From Gammaproteobacteria bacterium (lineage in GTDB: Bacteria > Pseudomonadota > Gammaproteobacteria > RBG-16-57-12), in assembly GCA_022712945.1 (NCBI GenBank), contig JAFLJP010000159.1, positions 1-52,229 on the forward strand: 52,229 nucleotides of DNA. The letters run 5' to 3'. The notes beneath the pieces were generated by a model, which had not been told where the DNA came from, searched no databases, and saw only the letters and a list, made by a program, of their open reading frames with translations. This document shows positions 33,719 through 42,003 of this stretch, in pieces. The number at the start of each line of letters is the position of its first letter. The first letter of the stretch is position 1. The position numbers and the translations under genes are program-made.

Positions 33719-34833
33719 GCGTTATAATTACGGCTGCATTGATATTGGCTGGCTGTGGTTCGAGCCAAACGGTGGTGTCGCTTGATCATTCAACTGAAGA
33801 AACTGCTCTTTCGGATGAAATGTCTGTGACACCAGATACTGACCAGTCTGCATCTACTGGTGAGGTCGATGTCAATGCTTCTGCCGATAATGCGTTTGGT
33901 GATATTTATAGCTCATTTACGCAGGAGATGGCAAAAGAGTCCGGGATTGACATGGCGGCTGAAACGTCAAAATTACCCCCCATAGAGTATTTGTACAGTA
34001 TTAGTGGTGGCAATGATGCGATTGCTTCTGATGTACCGGCCTGGGTTACCGGTGAGCGTTTTATGCGTTTTATACAGCCGTCGGGTTTTGATATTCATGA
34101 TGGTGACCTTTACATTCTTGATTCAGCTCGGCAAATCATGTTTCGTTATCAACCTGATGGCGAAAAAATTATCACTGTTCTTGATTTGGATAGATACCTA
34201 CGTGCTGATGCTGATAGCGTGACGTTCAGTGATGAGGGGTATTACTTTATATCGGAGCCACTGAGTAGTCGTGTTTTAAAATTCAATGATCAAAATGTGT
34301 TGGTCGACGTTTACAAAGACAGTGCAAATCTGGCAAACCCAACAAAGCTTTATTACGATGATGATCAGAAAAAACTCTATGTTAGCGACGGGGTGTTCGG
34401 TCGTATTATGGTTTTTTCTAAGCAAGGCAAGCCGTTATATGCACTGGGGAAACGTGGTACGGCAAAGGGTGAGTTTATTCGTATTAGTGATTTTATCAAT
34501 TACGGTGGTAATGTCATTGTGACGGATAGCATTGGCAAAAAACCCATGCAAGTCATCAGTAATGATGGTGAGTTTATACATGCTTATACTCGCCGAGCGC
34601 TGGATATTCCAGGTGCAATCGCAATTGATGCGCAAGAGCGTATTTATGTGGCAGACCATTCTGATGACAGTATTCGTATTTTTCTGAATGGTAAGCTGCG
34701 CTGGAGGTTTGGTGGTCCAGGGACAGAGCCAGGCAAGTTCCGTGTGGTTACTCAAATGAGAGCGTACGAGGATAAGCTCTATGTTTTGGATAGTCTAAAT
34801 CGACGTATTCAGGTCTTTCAAATAAATAATTAG
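33679..34833 (+). CDS. NHL-repeat beta-propeller lipoprotein
   Basis: 384 residues from ATG 33679, which lies inside the cytochrome gene and has GGAG eight bases upstream. The lipobox is ILAGC. A Ser/Thr/Asp-rich linker precedes six-bladed NHL repeats (DGDLYILDSARQIMFRYQ, KKLYVSDGVFGRIMVF, ERIYVADHSDDSIRIF, DKLYVLDSLNRRIQVF). Unlike its two relatives in this cluster it lacks the WP-x4-TARY start. The 40-base overlap means it is translated together with the cytochrome. Confidence 0.85.
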   Translation: MSQYSQRHWRYSLGVIITAALILAGCGSSQTVVSLDHSTEETALSDEMSVTPDTDQSASTGEVDVNASADNAFGDIYSSFTQEMAKESGIDMAAETSKLPPIEYLYSISGGNDAIASDVPAWVTGERFMRFIQPSGFDIHDGDLYILDSARQIMFRYQPDGEKIITVLDLDRYLRADADSVTFSDEGYYFISEPLSSRVLKFNDQNVLVDVYKDSANLANPTKLYYDDDQKKLYVSDGVFGRIMVFSKQGKPLYALGKRGTAKGEFIRISDFINYGGNVIVTDSIGKKPMQVISNDGEFIHAYTRRALDIPGAIAIDAQERIYVADHSDDSIRIFLNGKLRWRFGGPGTEPGKFRVVTQMRAYEDKLYVLDSLNRRIQVFQINN

Positions 34834-34840
34834 AGTACGC

Positions 34841-35956
34841 ATGAAGAAATTAACAATATTTTTTTGGTTATGCAGCGCGCTTGTTTTATCTGGCTGTGCA
34901 GAGACAAAGTATGTCTTTCATTATGCCAATGCGAATGAAAAAGAGCTGCTTTGGCCAAAAGAAGAGCAGACAGCGCGTTATCGCTATGTCGGGCAGCTGA
35001 TAGGTGAGCAAAACTTTGCTGATGAGTCAGAGGGTGGCTTTACGAAGGCGTTGTTGAATGCACTTAAATGGGTTGCCGGTGTTTTTAGTGCGAGTGGAGG
35101 TAGCAATCCCATTGTTCTCCAGCGCCCGCAGGCTGGTGTGACGGGTGCCGACGGCCGTGTTTATGTTACCGATGCCAGTCGTCAGGGAATCTATGTGTTT
35201 GACCCTGTCAATGCTGAGTTACAGGTATGGAATGATGCCGGTGGCTCTGGTGGTTTTGTCTCTCCCGTTGGAATTGTTGTATTGGATAATGGTCAGGTTC
35301 TTGTCTCTGATGCTCAGTTGGCTGCTGTTATTAGGCTGGATTCATTGGGCAACCCACTCGGTTTTTTTGCTGCCGGTATTATGGAAAGGCCGACAGGGCT
35401 GGCTTACGATTCAGTGCGAGACATGCTCTACATTGCTGATTCGGGTGCTCATGACGTCAAAGTTTTTAGAAGTGATGGGACGTTCGTTAAAAGGTTAGGT
35501 GCTCCAGGCGTACTTGATGCGCAGTTTAATGGCCCGACTCATTTGTCATTTCGCAATGATAAACTCTATGTGACAGACTCACTTAATTCTCGAATACAGA
35601 TATTTGATGGTGACGGTAATTTCCTCTCTAAATTTGGCGAAAGAGGGGTTTACGTTGGTAATATGCCACGACCCAAGGGGGTTGCGGCGGATAGTGATGG
35701 CAATGTTTATGTCGTCGAATCTTATCAGGATCATATGCTTGTTTTTGATGAAAATGGGCAGTTTTTAATGCCGTTGGGGGGCACGGGTCATGGCATTGGT
35801 CAGTTTTATCTTCCCGCCGGTATCTGGGTTGATGCCCAGGATCGAGTCTATATTGCTGATATGTTTAATGGTCGAGTGGTGATATTTCAGTACCTTAGCC
35901 AGGAAGATAAATCGAGCGATTTGCCCGTCACAACAACTATTACATCATTTCAATGA
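34841..35956 (+). CDS. NHL-repeat beta-propeller lipoprotein, paralogue of the one at 25293
   Basis: 371 residues with lipobox LSGC near residue 19 and the signature LLWPKEEQTARYRYVGQL, as in the 25293 protein. NHL blades include DGRVYVTDASRQGIYVFD, DMLYIADSGAHDVKVF, DKLYVTDSLNSRIQIF and DRVYIADMFNGRVVIF. Such propellers probably act as docking scaffolds. It ends the cytochrome part of the cluster; ResB follows after a gap of about 105 bases. Confidence 0.86.
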   Translation: MKKLTIFFWLCSALVLSGCAETKYVFHYANANEKELLWPKEEQTARYRYVGQLIGEQNFADESEGGFTKALLNALKWVAGVFSASGGSNPIVLQRPQAGVTGADGRVYVTDASRQGIYVFDPVNAELQVWNDAGGSGGFVSPVGIVVLDNGQVLVSDAQLAAVIRLDSLGNPLGFFAAGIMERPTGLAYDSVRDMLYIADSGAHDVKVFRSDGTFVKRLGAPGVLDAQFNGPTHLSFRNDKLYVTDSLNSRIQIFDGDGNFLSKFGERGVYVGNMPRPKGVAADSDGNVYVVESYQDHMLVFDENGQFLMPLGGTGHGIGQFYLPAGIWVDAQDRVYIADMFNGRVVIFQYLSQEDKSSDLPVTTTITSFQ

Positions 35957-36061
35957 ACATTCCGTTCCGACTTTGGTCGAAAGCTGATTGACTCTACTTT
36001 ATTTTATACCCGATTATGATTGCAAATATCCCTGACATCCTGTGTGGTGAGACGTAGAGCT

Positions 36062-37063
36062 ATGCCTATTTTATCTGCTATGGCCTCTTTGAAGGTGACG
36101 CTGGTTGGCATGCTGTTACTCTCTGTTGGCTCCATGCTGACCTATGGTGGGGATACCGGCGTGACAGTGTGGGTATTGATTGTTCCTATGCTGTTGTTGG
36201 CGCTTAATCTGATGTGTGCCATTGCAACAAGCCGTAAAATTAACGGTCAGCCCGGGTTGTTGGTCTTTCACCTGTCGTTATTAGCTCTGGTCATTGTGAT
36301 TGCGGTGGGTCGTTTGGCTCATCTTGATGCGCAGATTGAAATCGTTGTGGGCCAGTCCTTTGATGGCAGTCATCTGGTCGATTTGCAACAAGGGCCGTGG
36401 CATACGGGTGATTTGAGTGAAATTACCTTTTTACAGGGGCCTTACAGTGTGAGCTATGAGCCGGGTGTTCAGCGTGGCGCAACGGCAAGCCGAATTGGTC
36501 TCCTTGATAAAAACAGTGGGTTTGAAAAAGAGATTGTTGTGGGAGATGATACACCGCTGATATTTGGTGATTATCGTCTCTACACCTCGTTTAACAAGGG
36601 TTACGCAGTTATTCTTGAGTGGTTGCCAAAGGAAGGTGGCTCGTACTCCGGTAGTGTTAATATGCCCTCTTTCCCCCTCAATGATTATCGTCAAAAAAAC
36701 GAGTGGACGCCCCCCGGCAGTGATACAACTGTTAAGTTCTGGTTGAGGCTTGATACCGGATACGATGAAGAGGATTATTGGGTGCTCTCAATGGATAACT
36801 CCTCGGGAGTACTGGTGATGACCGTTGATGATCTTCGGGTTGAGCTGCAAGAGGGTGAATCACTTCAGTTTGATGATGGTCTGCTTAAGTACAAAGAGCT
36901 AACCATGTGGATGGGCTACACCATTTTTTATGATCCAACACTGCGTTGGCTATTCTTTATTTCTACTTTTGGCGTGTTGGGACTCGGTTGGCATCTCTGG
37001 TCTCGAGCTGATCGTCTGCTGGGACAAAATTTTGAAAGCGATACCAAGGGTGGTGTGAACTAA
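36062..37063 (+). CDS. resB: ResB/Ccs1-like cytochrome c biogenesis protein (System II)
   Basis: 333 residues from ATG 36062. Three membrane helices lie in the first 100 residues (LKVTLVGMLLLSVGSMLTYG; VWVLIVPMLLLALNLM; LLVFHLSLLALVIVIAVG, which carries a His), then a beta-rich periplasmic domain, and a last helix (WLFFISTFGVLGLGWHLW) with another His. This is the ResB layout, but at the short end of the family. With CcsA it would move haem across the membrane and attach it to CXXCH motifs. Its stop overlaps the start of ccsA by one base. Confidence 0.85.
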   Translation: MPILSAMASLKVTLVGMLLLSVGSMLTYGGDTGVTVWVLIVPMLLLALNLMCAIATSRKINGQPGLLVFHLSLLALVIVIAVGRLAHLDAQIEIVVGQSFDGSHLVDLQQGPWHTGDLSEITFLQGPYSVSYEPGVQRGATASRIGLLDKNSGFEKEIVVGDDTPLIFGDYRLYTSFNKGYAVILEWLPKEGGSYSGSVNMPSFPLNDYRQKNEWTPPGSDTTVKFWLRLDTGYDEEDYWVLSMDNSSGVLVMTVDDLRVELQEGESLQFDDGLLKYKELTMWMGYTIFYDPTLRWLFFISTFGVLGLGWHLWSRADRLLGQNFESDTKGGVN

Positions 37064-37917
37064 TGACTTTAGCAGCAGAATTACCATGGTTATGGGGTTC
37101 CCTGTTCGCGCTTGCATTGGCAACAGGGGCTGCAATCTGGGGGATGCTACCTCGATACAGCTATGACGGTGCATTGACGGAGGCAAGCTCGAATGCGCGT
37201 TTCGAATCTTTTGTACTGTGGAGTTTATTGCTCTCAATTGTGTTGATGACCATTGCGATGGGTGTGCGTTGGGATCGTATCGGTCACGGGCCATTTGTGA
37301 GTCTGTTTGAACTATTGATGAGCCAGATATGGAGCCTATCCATTTTCTATATCGTTATTTACTGGCGGGCCCCCAGTTTGCGCGGTACCTCGGTTATTAT
37401 CTTTCCTGCCCTCTGGGTGCTGGGAAGCTGGGTGCTGATTTTAGACCCCACCGCCAGCTTCTATCCCGCCACATATTACAATAACTGGAAGTGGGCGCAT
37501 GTGCTGTTTGGAAAGGTCTTTCTTGGCGCGGCACTTTTTGGTGTCGGATTGGCGGGCATCATACTGCTGCGTCAAACCAGAGCGGCTAAACTTTTTTCTA
37601 AAATGCCCAGCAGCGCCGTATTAGACCACATTGCATGGCGCTTTATGATGTTGGCGCTGATTTTCGACAGTCTAATGCTAATAGCTGGTGCGGTGTGGGC
37701 GCAAGATGCGTGGGGCCGATATTGGCAATGGGACGAGCTTGAAACCTCTTCTTTTTTGAACTGGCTCTATCTTGGGGCGATTATCCACCTGCGGATGACC
37801 TATCGTATGCCGTTGCAGGTGGGGGCATGGCTAGTGATCGGAGTGTTTGTTTTTGCATTTTTGACCTATTTCGGGGCACCCTATTTTAGCCCGTCAGCCC
37901 ATAAAGGAGTTGTATGA
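37063..37917 (+). CDS. ccsA: CcsA/ResC-like haem-handling membrane protein (System II)
   Basis: 284 residues, about eight membrane helices. The tryptophan-rich haem motif reads WGRYWQWDELETSSFLNWL, near residues 218-236. Conserved His residues stand before it (RIGHGPFVSLFELL; WKWAHVLFGK) and after it (AIIHLRMTYR). It is distinct from the System I CcmC and CcmF further right. With ResB it forms the System II synthase. It overlaps the next gene through ATGA. Confidence 0.93.
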   Translation: MTLAAELPWLWGSLFALALATGAAIWGMLPRYSYDGALTEASSNARFESFVLWSLLLSIVLMTIAMGVRWDRIGHGPFVSLFELLMSQIWSLSIFYIVIYWRAPSLRGTSVIIFPALWVLGSWVLILDPTASFYPATYYNNWKWAHVLFGKVFLGAALFGVGLAGIILLRQTRAAKLFSKMPSSAVLDHIAWRFMMLALIFDSLMLIAGAVWAQDAWGRYWQWDELETSSFLNWLYLGAIIHLRMTYRMPLQVGAWLVIGVFVFAFLTYFGAPYFSPSAHKGVV

Positions 37918-38483
37918 TGATGGCAAAGCAAAATGATTACCAACACCTGATTACCGTTTGTGCAGTAGCGGCGATAGCGACCATTGTGGTGAGTCTTGGT
38001 AATTTAACTGCTGATTTTTCAAATCAATCGGTGGTTCCGGTTGCGGAACGTCAGTTGCCGACAAATCCCTATTTTGAGCCTCAGAGCCATGCCCGTGAGC
38101 TGCGGATTGCAGAGGCCGATGCGCGCTTTCAGCAAGCGGTGATGATGTTGCATGCGAAGCGGTATGATATGGCCATCAAAGCGCTGCACCGTGTGCTCGA
38201 ATTGACTCCGTTACTACCGGAGGCTCACTCCAACATGGGTTACGCCCTGCTGGGTACCGGAGAGTATAAAATTGCCTATGACTTTTTTAGTACCGCAGTG
38301 GAGTTACGCAGCATGTTTGATAACGCTTACTATGGCATGGCTTTGGCACTTGAAGGGCTGGGTGAGTATGAGGGAGCGATAGGTGCCATGCGGACATATC
38401 TTCATCTGACAGCTGACGCCAGCTACCGTACTAAAGCTGAAACATATATCGCGGATTGGCGCTTGAAACTCGACCAGAAATAG
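37914..38483 (+). CDS. Membrane-anchored TPR protein
   Basis: 189 residues. One N-terminal membrane helix (LITVCAVAAIATIVVSLG) is followed by about three tetratricopeptide repeats (AVMMLHAKRYDMAIKALHRV, AHSNMGYALLGTGEYKIAYD, AYYGMALALEGLGEYEGAIG) facing the periplasm. Placed between CcsA and a thioredoxin, it may hold apo-cytochromes for haem attachment, as the TPR part of CcmI does in System I. That parallel is inference. Confidence 0.85.
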   Translation: MMMAKQNDYQHLITVCAVAAIATIVVSLGNLTADFSNQSVVPVAERQLPTNPYFEPQSHARELRIAEADARFQQAVMMLHAKRYDMAIKALHRVLELTPLLPEAHSNMGYALLGTGEYKIAYDFFSTAVELRSMFDNAYYGMALALEGLGEYEGAIGAMRTYLHLTADASYRTKAETYIADWRLKLDQK

Positions 38484-39041
38484 ATGAAGTCAACATTTGG
38501 CAAGTTCCCGTTGTGGATGCTGTTGGTCTCTCTTGTCGGTATGATGTTGCTATTTTTCTGGCCTGAAGATGAGCCGGGCAGTGCAGAACACCTGCTTGGC
38601 CAGACTGTCGTTGACCTTCCTCTGTTAGATTTGAAAGGGGAGCCGGTTAGTTACTCACCCGCTGAAGGTAAAGTGACAGTACTCAACCTTTGGGCGACTT
38701 GGTGTCCCCCTTGTCGAGAAGAAATGCCGAGTTTGCAGCGCCTTGCGGATGAACTGGATAGTAAAAAATATCAAGTTGTCGGTATTGCCATGGATCATGA
38801 TGACCACCTAGTGAGGGAGTTTCTTGGTGAGCGTGATGTGGTTTTCTTAAATCTTCTCGATGCGACAAACGATGTTATCAACGATACATTATTGGTTCAG
38901 GCGCTTCCTTCCACTTTGATCTTGAATGAACAGGGTGTTGTGGTGGATGTTATTTTGGGTGGAAGAGAGTGGGATAGTGCGGAATCGCGTAGTTTGATCG
39001 AAAAGCAGGCGCTTCATAACCAAATATCGAAACGGCAATGA
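38484..39041 (+). CDS. TlpA/ResA-like thioredoxin (WCPPC)
   Basis: 185 residues, starting directly after the TPR stop codon. An N-terminal anchor helix is followed by a TlpA fold with WATWCPPC near 73-76, TVLNLWATW before it and the cis-Pro loop ALPSTLIL. It probably keeps the cysteines of CXXCH motifs reduced for the System II pair. The partner of System I is the separate CcmG at 43994. Confidence 0.9.
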   Translation: MKSTFGKFPLWMLLVSLVGMMLLFFWPEDEPGSAEHLLGQTVVDLPLLDLKGEPVSYSPAEGKVTVLNLWATWCPPCREEMPSLQRLADELDSKKYQVVGIAMDHDDHLVREFLGERDVVFLNLLDATNDVINDTLLVQALPSTLILNEQGVVVDVILGGREWDSAESRSLIEKQALHNQISKRQ

Positions 39042-39144
39042 AGAGTCGAGGTGGAGGGTGTAAGCAAAGGGTTTGAGGGGCATTGTTGATGGTGTTACAC
39101 TCATGCGCTTTTATTGAACCAGATGCTTTGAAAATGGCTGGGGT

Positions 39145-39762
39145 ATGATGCTGGAAATCCTTGATCTTGAGTGTGTAAGGGGTGATCTTTTACTCTTTTC
39201 AGGGCTTAACTTTTCACTTGAGCCGGGTGAGTTGCTGCACATTAAAGGTGCAAATGGCAGTGGTAAGACAACACTGTTGCGAACGGTTTGTGGACTCTCT
39301 CTGCCTGAATCGGGTGAGATTCAGTGGGGTGGTTTGTCAATTCGCAAACAGGGTGACCTGTTTAGAGAACAACTGACCTACATCGGCCACCAAAACGGAG
39401 TTAAGGATGACCTGACTGTTTTGGAAAACCTGCGTATTGCGACCATGCTCTCTGGTGATCGACGCAGTGAAGATAGCCTGATTGATGCTCTGGTGCAGAT
39501 TGGCCTTGGTGAACGGATCGATTTACCAGCAAAAATGCTTTCACAGGGACAACGGCGACGTGTTTCGTTAGCGCGCCTGTTACTTTCACAAAGTAAACTG
39601 TGGATTCTTGATGAGCCTTATACGGCGCTTGATGTTGCGGTAATTGCTGTTCTACAGCAGGTGATTGCGCAACACTTGCAGGGTGGCGGCATGGTGTTGT
39701 TAACAACGCATCAGGATGTGGATATTGAAGGCGTAGTTAAACAGCTGACCTTGTCGGCGTGA
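39145..39762 (+). CDS. ccmA: Haem exporter ATPase CcmA
   Basis: 205 residues. An ABC ATPase with Walker A GANGSGKTTLL, Q-loop YIGHQNGVKDDLTVLENL, signature LSQGQRRRVSLARL and Walker B LWILDEPYTALD. With CcmB and CcmC it releases holo-CcmE from the CcmC complex in System I. First gene of a complete ccm operon; two adjacent ATGs (39145 and 39148) are possible starts. Confidence 0.96.
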   Translation: MMLEILDLECVRGDLLLFSGLNFSLEPGELLHIKGANGSGKTTLLRTVCGLSLPESGEIQWGGLSIRKQGDLFREQLTYIGHQNGVKDDLTVLENLRIATMLSGDRRSEDSLIDALVQIGLGERIDLPAKMLSQGQRRRVSLARLLLSQSKLWILDEPYTALDVAVIAVLQQVIAQHLQGGGMVLLTTHQDVDIEGVVKQLTLSA

Positions 39763-39771
39763 GGGCATAAG

Positions 39772-40440
39772 ATGTTTTCGGTCATTAATCTGATGGTTCG
39801 CCGCGATATTTTGCTGGCCGTGCGTCGACCACAGGATGTGATGACATCGCTGTTTTTCTTTATTATTGTGGTCTCACTTTTTCCGCTGGGTGTTAGCCCA
39901 GAGATGGAGGTGCTGCGCAGTATCGGCCCTGGGGTGATATGGGTAGCGGCGCTATTGGCAACCATGCTCTCGTTGGGGCGGCTGTTTTCTGACGATTACC
40001 AAGATGGTACCTTGGAGCAGCTGATACTATCACCACAGCCACTGGCGCTGGTGGTATTGAGTAAAGTTGCTGCCCACTGGTTGTTGACCGGGCTGCCTTT
40101 GGTTATATTGACGCCACTGTTGGGCCTGTTGTTAGGTTTAAATGGCGACGAGATCCAGATTTTAACACTGACGCTACTATTGGGGACGCCTGTTTTGATC
40201 CTGATCGGATCAATTGGTGCGGCACTTACCTTGGGGGTTAGAGGTGGAGGCGTTTTAATCTCGTTGTTGATTTTGCCGCTTTTTGTGCCCGTGTTGATTT
40301 TTGGTACCGGTGCGGTTTCATCCATGAATGCGGGGTTAGGTGTAGAAGCGCACTTTTCATTGCTGGGTGCTTTTCTGGTGTTGTCGCTACTATTGACCCC
40401 ATGGGCATCGGCAGCGGCATTGAAAATTTCAATGGAGTAA
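39772..40440 (+). CDS. ccmB: Haem exporter membrane subunit CcmB
   Basis: 222 residues with about six membrane helices and the family starts MVRRDILLAVRRPQD and ISEMEVLRSIGPGVIWVAAL-like blocks, including FSDDYQDGTLEQLILSP. It is the permease partner of CcmA. The GTG GTG-rich hydrophobic C-terminus ends KISME. Nine bases separate it from both neighbours or nearly so, in line with an operon. Confidence 0.95.
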   Translation: MFSVINLMVRRDILLAVRRPQDVMTSLFFFIIVVSLFPLGVSPEMEVLRSIGPGVIWVAALLATMLSLGRLFSDDYQDGTLEQLILSPQPLALVVLSKVAAHWLLTGLPLVILTPLLGLLLGLNGDEIQILTLTLLLGTPVLILIGSIGAALTLGVRGGGVLISLLILPLFVPVLIFGTGAVSSMNAGLGVEAHFSLLGAFLVLSLLLTPWASAAALKISME

Positions 40441-40449
40441 GGTGAATCA

Positions 40450-41211
40450 ATGGCCTCCAAGCAGAATGAAAAAAAATTAAATAGTTGGTTGAAGTTCTCT
40501 TCCACACGTAATTTCTACCCACTTGCCGATAAAATGATACCTTGGTTTATGGGATTGGCAATTGTTCTAACGCTGATCGGGTTGTACATGACATTTTTTG
40601 TGGTGCCACCAGATTATCAGCAGGGTAATAGTTATCGGATCATGTATATTCACGTACCTGCAGCGTGGATGTCGATGCTTATCTATCTGTTGATGGCCCT
40701 CTACGCCGGGATCTATTTTGTTCTGAACGTAAAACTGGCCGATATGATGGCCGGTGGCTTAGCCATCACCGGTGCTATCTTTACCGTTATTGCACTCTGG
40801 ACGGGTTCCATGTGGGGCAAGCCGACATGGGGTACCTGGTGGGTATGGGATGCGCGGCTGACATCAGAACTTCTGCTGTTATTCCTGTATCTGGGTTATA
40901 TTTCACTGCGTGCTGCAATTGACGACCCCAATCGTGCGGCCAAGGCGAGTGGTCTGTTGGCGCTGGTTGGGGTGGTGAATGTGCCGATTATCTACTTCTC
41001 GGTGACCTGGTGGAATACACTGCATCAGGGTGCCTCGATTACCACCAATAAAACCAGTATGGCAACGGAAATGTTTATCACGCTATTGGTTATGGTGTTT
41101 GCTTTCTGGATGTATACTATCGCGATTGTCTTGATGCGGGTAAGAAATGAGATCATTGAGCGTGAACGAGATACGAGTTGGTTGGTCGAAGAGCTGGGTA
41201 AAGAGAAATGA
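40450..41211 (+). CDS. ccmC: Haem transfer protein CcmC
   Basis: 253 residues with six membrane helices. The tryptophan-rich periplasmic loop WGKPTWGTWWVWDARLTSE and flanking His residues (YIHVPAAWMS before it, WWNTLHQGAS after it) bind haem and load it onto CcmE. It has a basic N-terminal extension of about 25 residues. It overlaps ccmD by four bases. Confidence 0.97.
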   Translation: MASKQNEKKLNSWLKFSSTRNFYPLADKMIPWFMGLAIVLTLIGLYMTFFVVPPDYQQGNSYRIMYIHVPAAWMSMLIYLLMALYAGIYFVLNVKLADMMAGGLAITGAIFTVIALWTGSMWGKPTWGTWWVWDARLTSELLLLFLYLGYISLRAAIDDPNRAAKASGLLALVGVVNVPIIYFSVTWWNTLHQGASITTNKTSMATEMFITLLVMVFAFWMYTIAIVLMRVRNEIIERERDTSWLVEELGKEK

Positions 41212-41396
41212 ACTGGGAAAATCCATCAGAATTCTTTGCAATGGGTGGCCACGGCCTCTATATTTGGGCCTCATTTGGTCTGTTGGCGCTGTTGATTTTG
41301 ATAGAGGTAGTTGTTGTCAAAAAGCGCCGTAAAGACCTAATTCATCGTCTAAAACGATTAACGAAAGCTAGAGCTAAAATGGTAGAAAAAGAATGA
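41208..41396 (+). CDS. ccmD: Small haem-export protein CcmD
   Basis: 62 residues with one membrane helix ([20 protein letters not shown]) and a basic cytoplasmic tail, preceded by the typical [11 protein letters not shown] block. It assists release of haem-loaded CcmE. It overlaps both neighbours by four bases. Confidence 0.93.
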   Translation: MNWENPSEFFAMGGHGLYIWASFGLLALLILIEVVVVKKRRKDLIHRLKRLTKARAKMVEKE

Positions 41397-41899
41397 CACC
41401 AAGAAAAAAACGTTTAGTTATTGTGCTGGTTGGCCTGTTAGGTTTTGCCGTTGTGGTCACCTTGGTGATGAATGCCTTTAACTCTAATATGGTGTTCTTT
41501 TTCAGTCCCACCCAGGTGCTGAATAATGAAGCACCAAGAGATCACACCTTCCGCCTGGGGGGGATTGTTGAAGAGGGTTCCCTGGTTCGTGAAAATGATG
41601 GCTTGACAGTCAGGTTTAATGTGACTGATGGCCTGAAGACCGTGCCGGTCAAGTATGTGGGTATCTTGCCTGACTTGTTCAGAGAGGGGCAGGGTATTGT
41701 TGCCCAGGGCAAGTGGGGCGCTGATTCAATATTCACTGCAAAAGAAGTGCTGGCTAAGCACGATGAAAACTATATGCCACCTGAAGTAGCAGAGGCACTT
41801 GAAGCAGCTGAAAAAGAGAAAGCTGCCCAGCAAGAGGCTGCTGCAAGAGCAAAAGAGTCATCCGCCGCTGGTATCCCTGAAGAGAGCACTGGTCAATAA
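41393..41899 (+). CDS. ccmE: Haem chaperone CcmE
   Basis: 168 residues. An N-terminal anchor helix precedes an OB-fold ending in [12 protein letters not shown], where His123 binds haem covalently and Tyr127 is the axial ligand. The C-terminal tail is Ala/Glu/Lys-rich and disordered. It carries haem from CcmC to CcmF. Confidence 0.97.
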   Translation: MTPRKKRLVIVLVGLLGFAVVVTLVMNAFNSNMVFFFSPTQVLNNEAPRDHTFRLGGIVEEGSLVRENDGLTVRFNVTDGLKTVPVKYVGILPDLFREGQGIVAQGKWGADSIFTAKEVLAKHDENYMPPEVAEALEAAEKEKAAQQEAAARAKESSAAGIPEESTGQ

Positions 41900-42003
41900 T
41901 AAATAACGGTTCAGCGTACTGAATCTTCCGCCTTGATTTAGGGTGAGAATAGGTGCGCTGAATCGTTGCAATAATAGTCTGTAAGGTTTGAGGAGTAGTT
42001 TGA

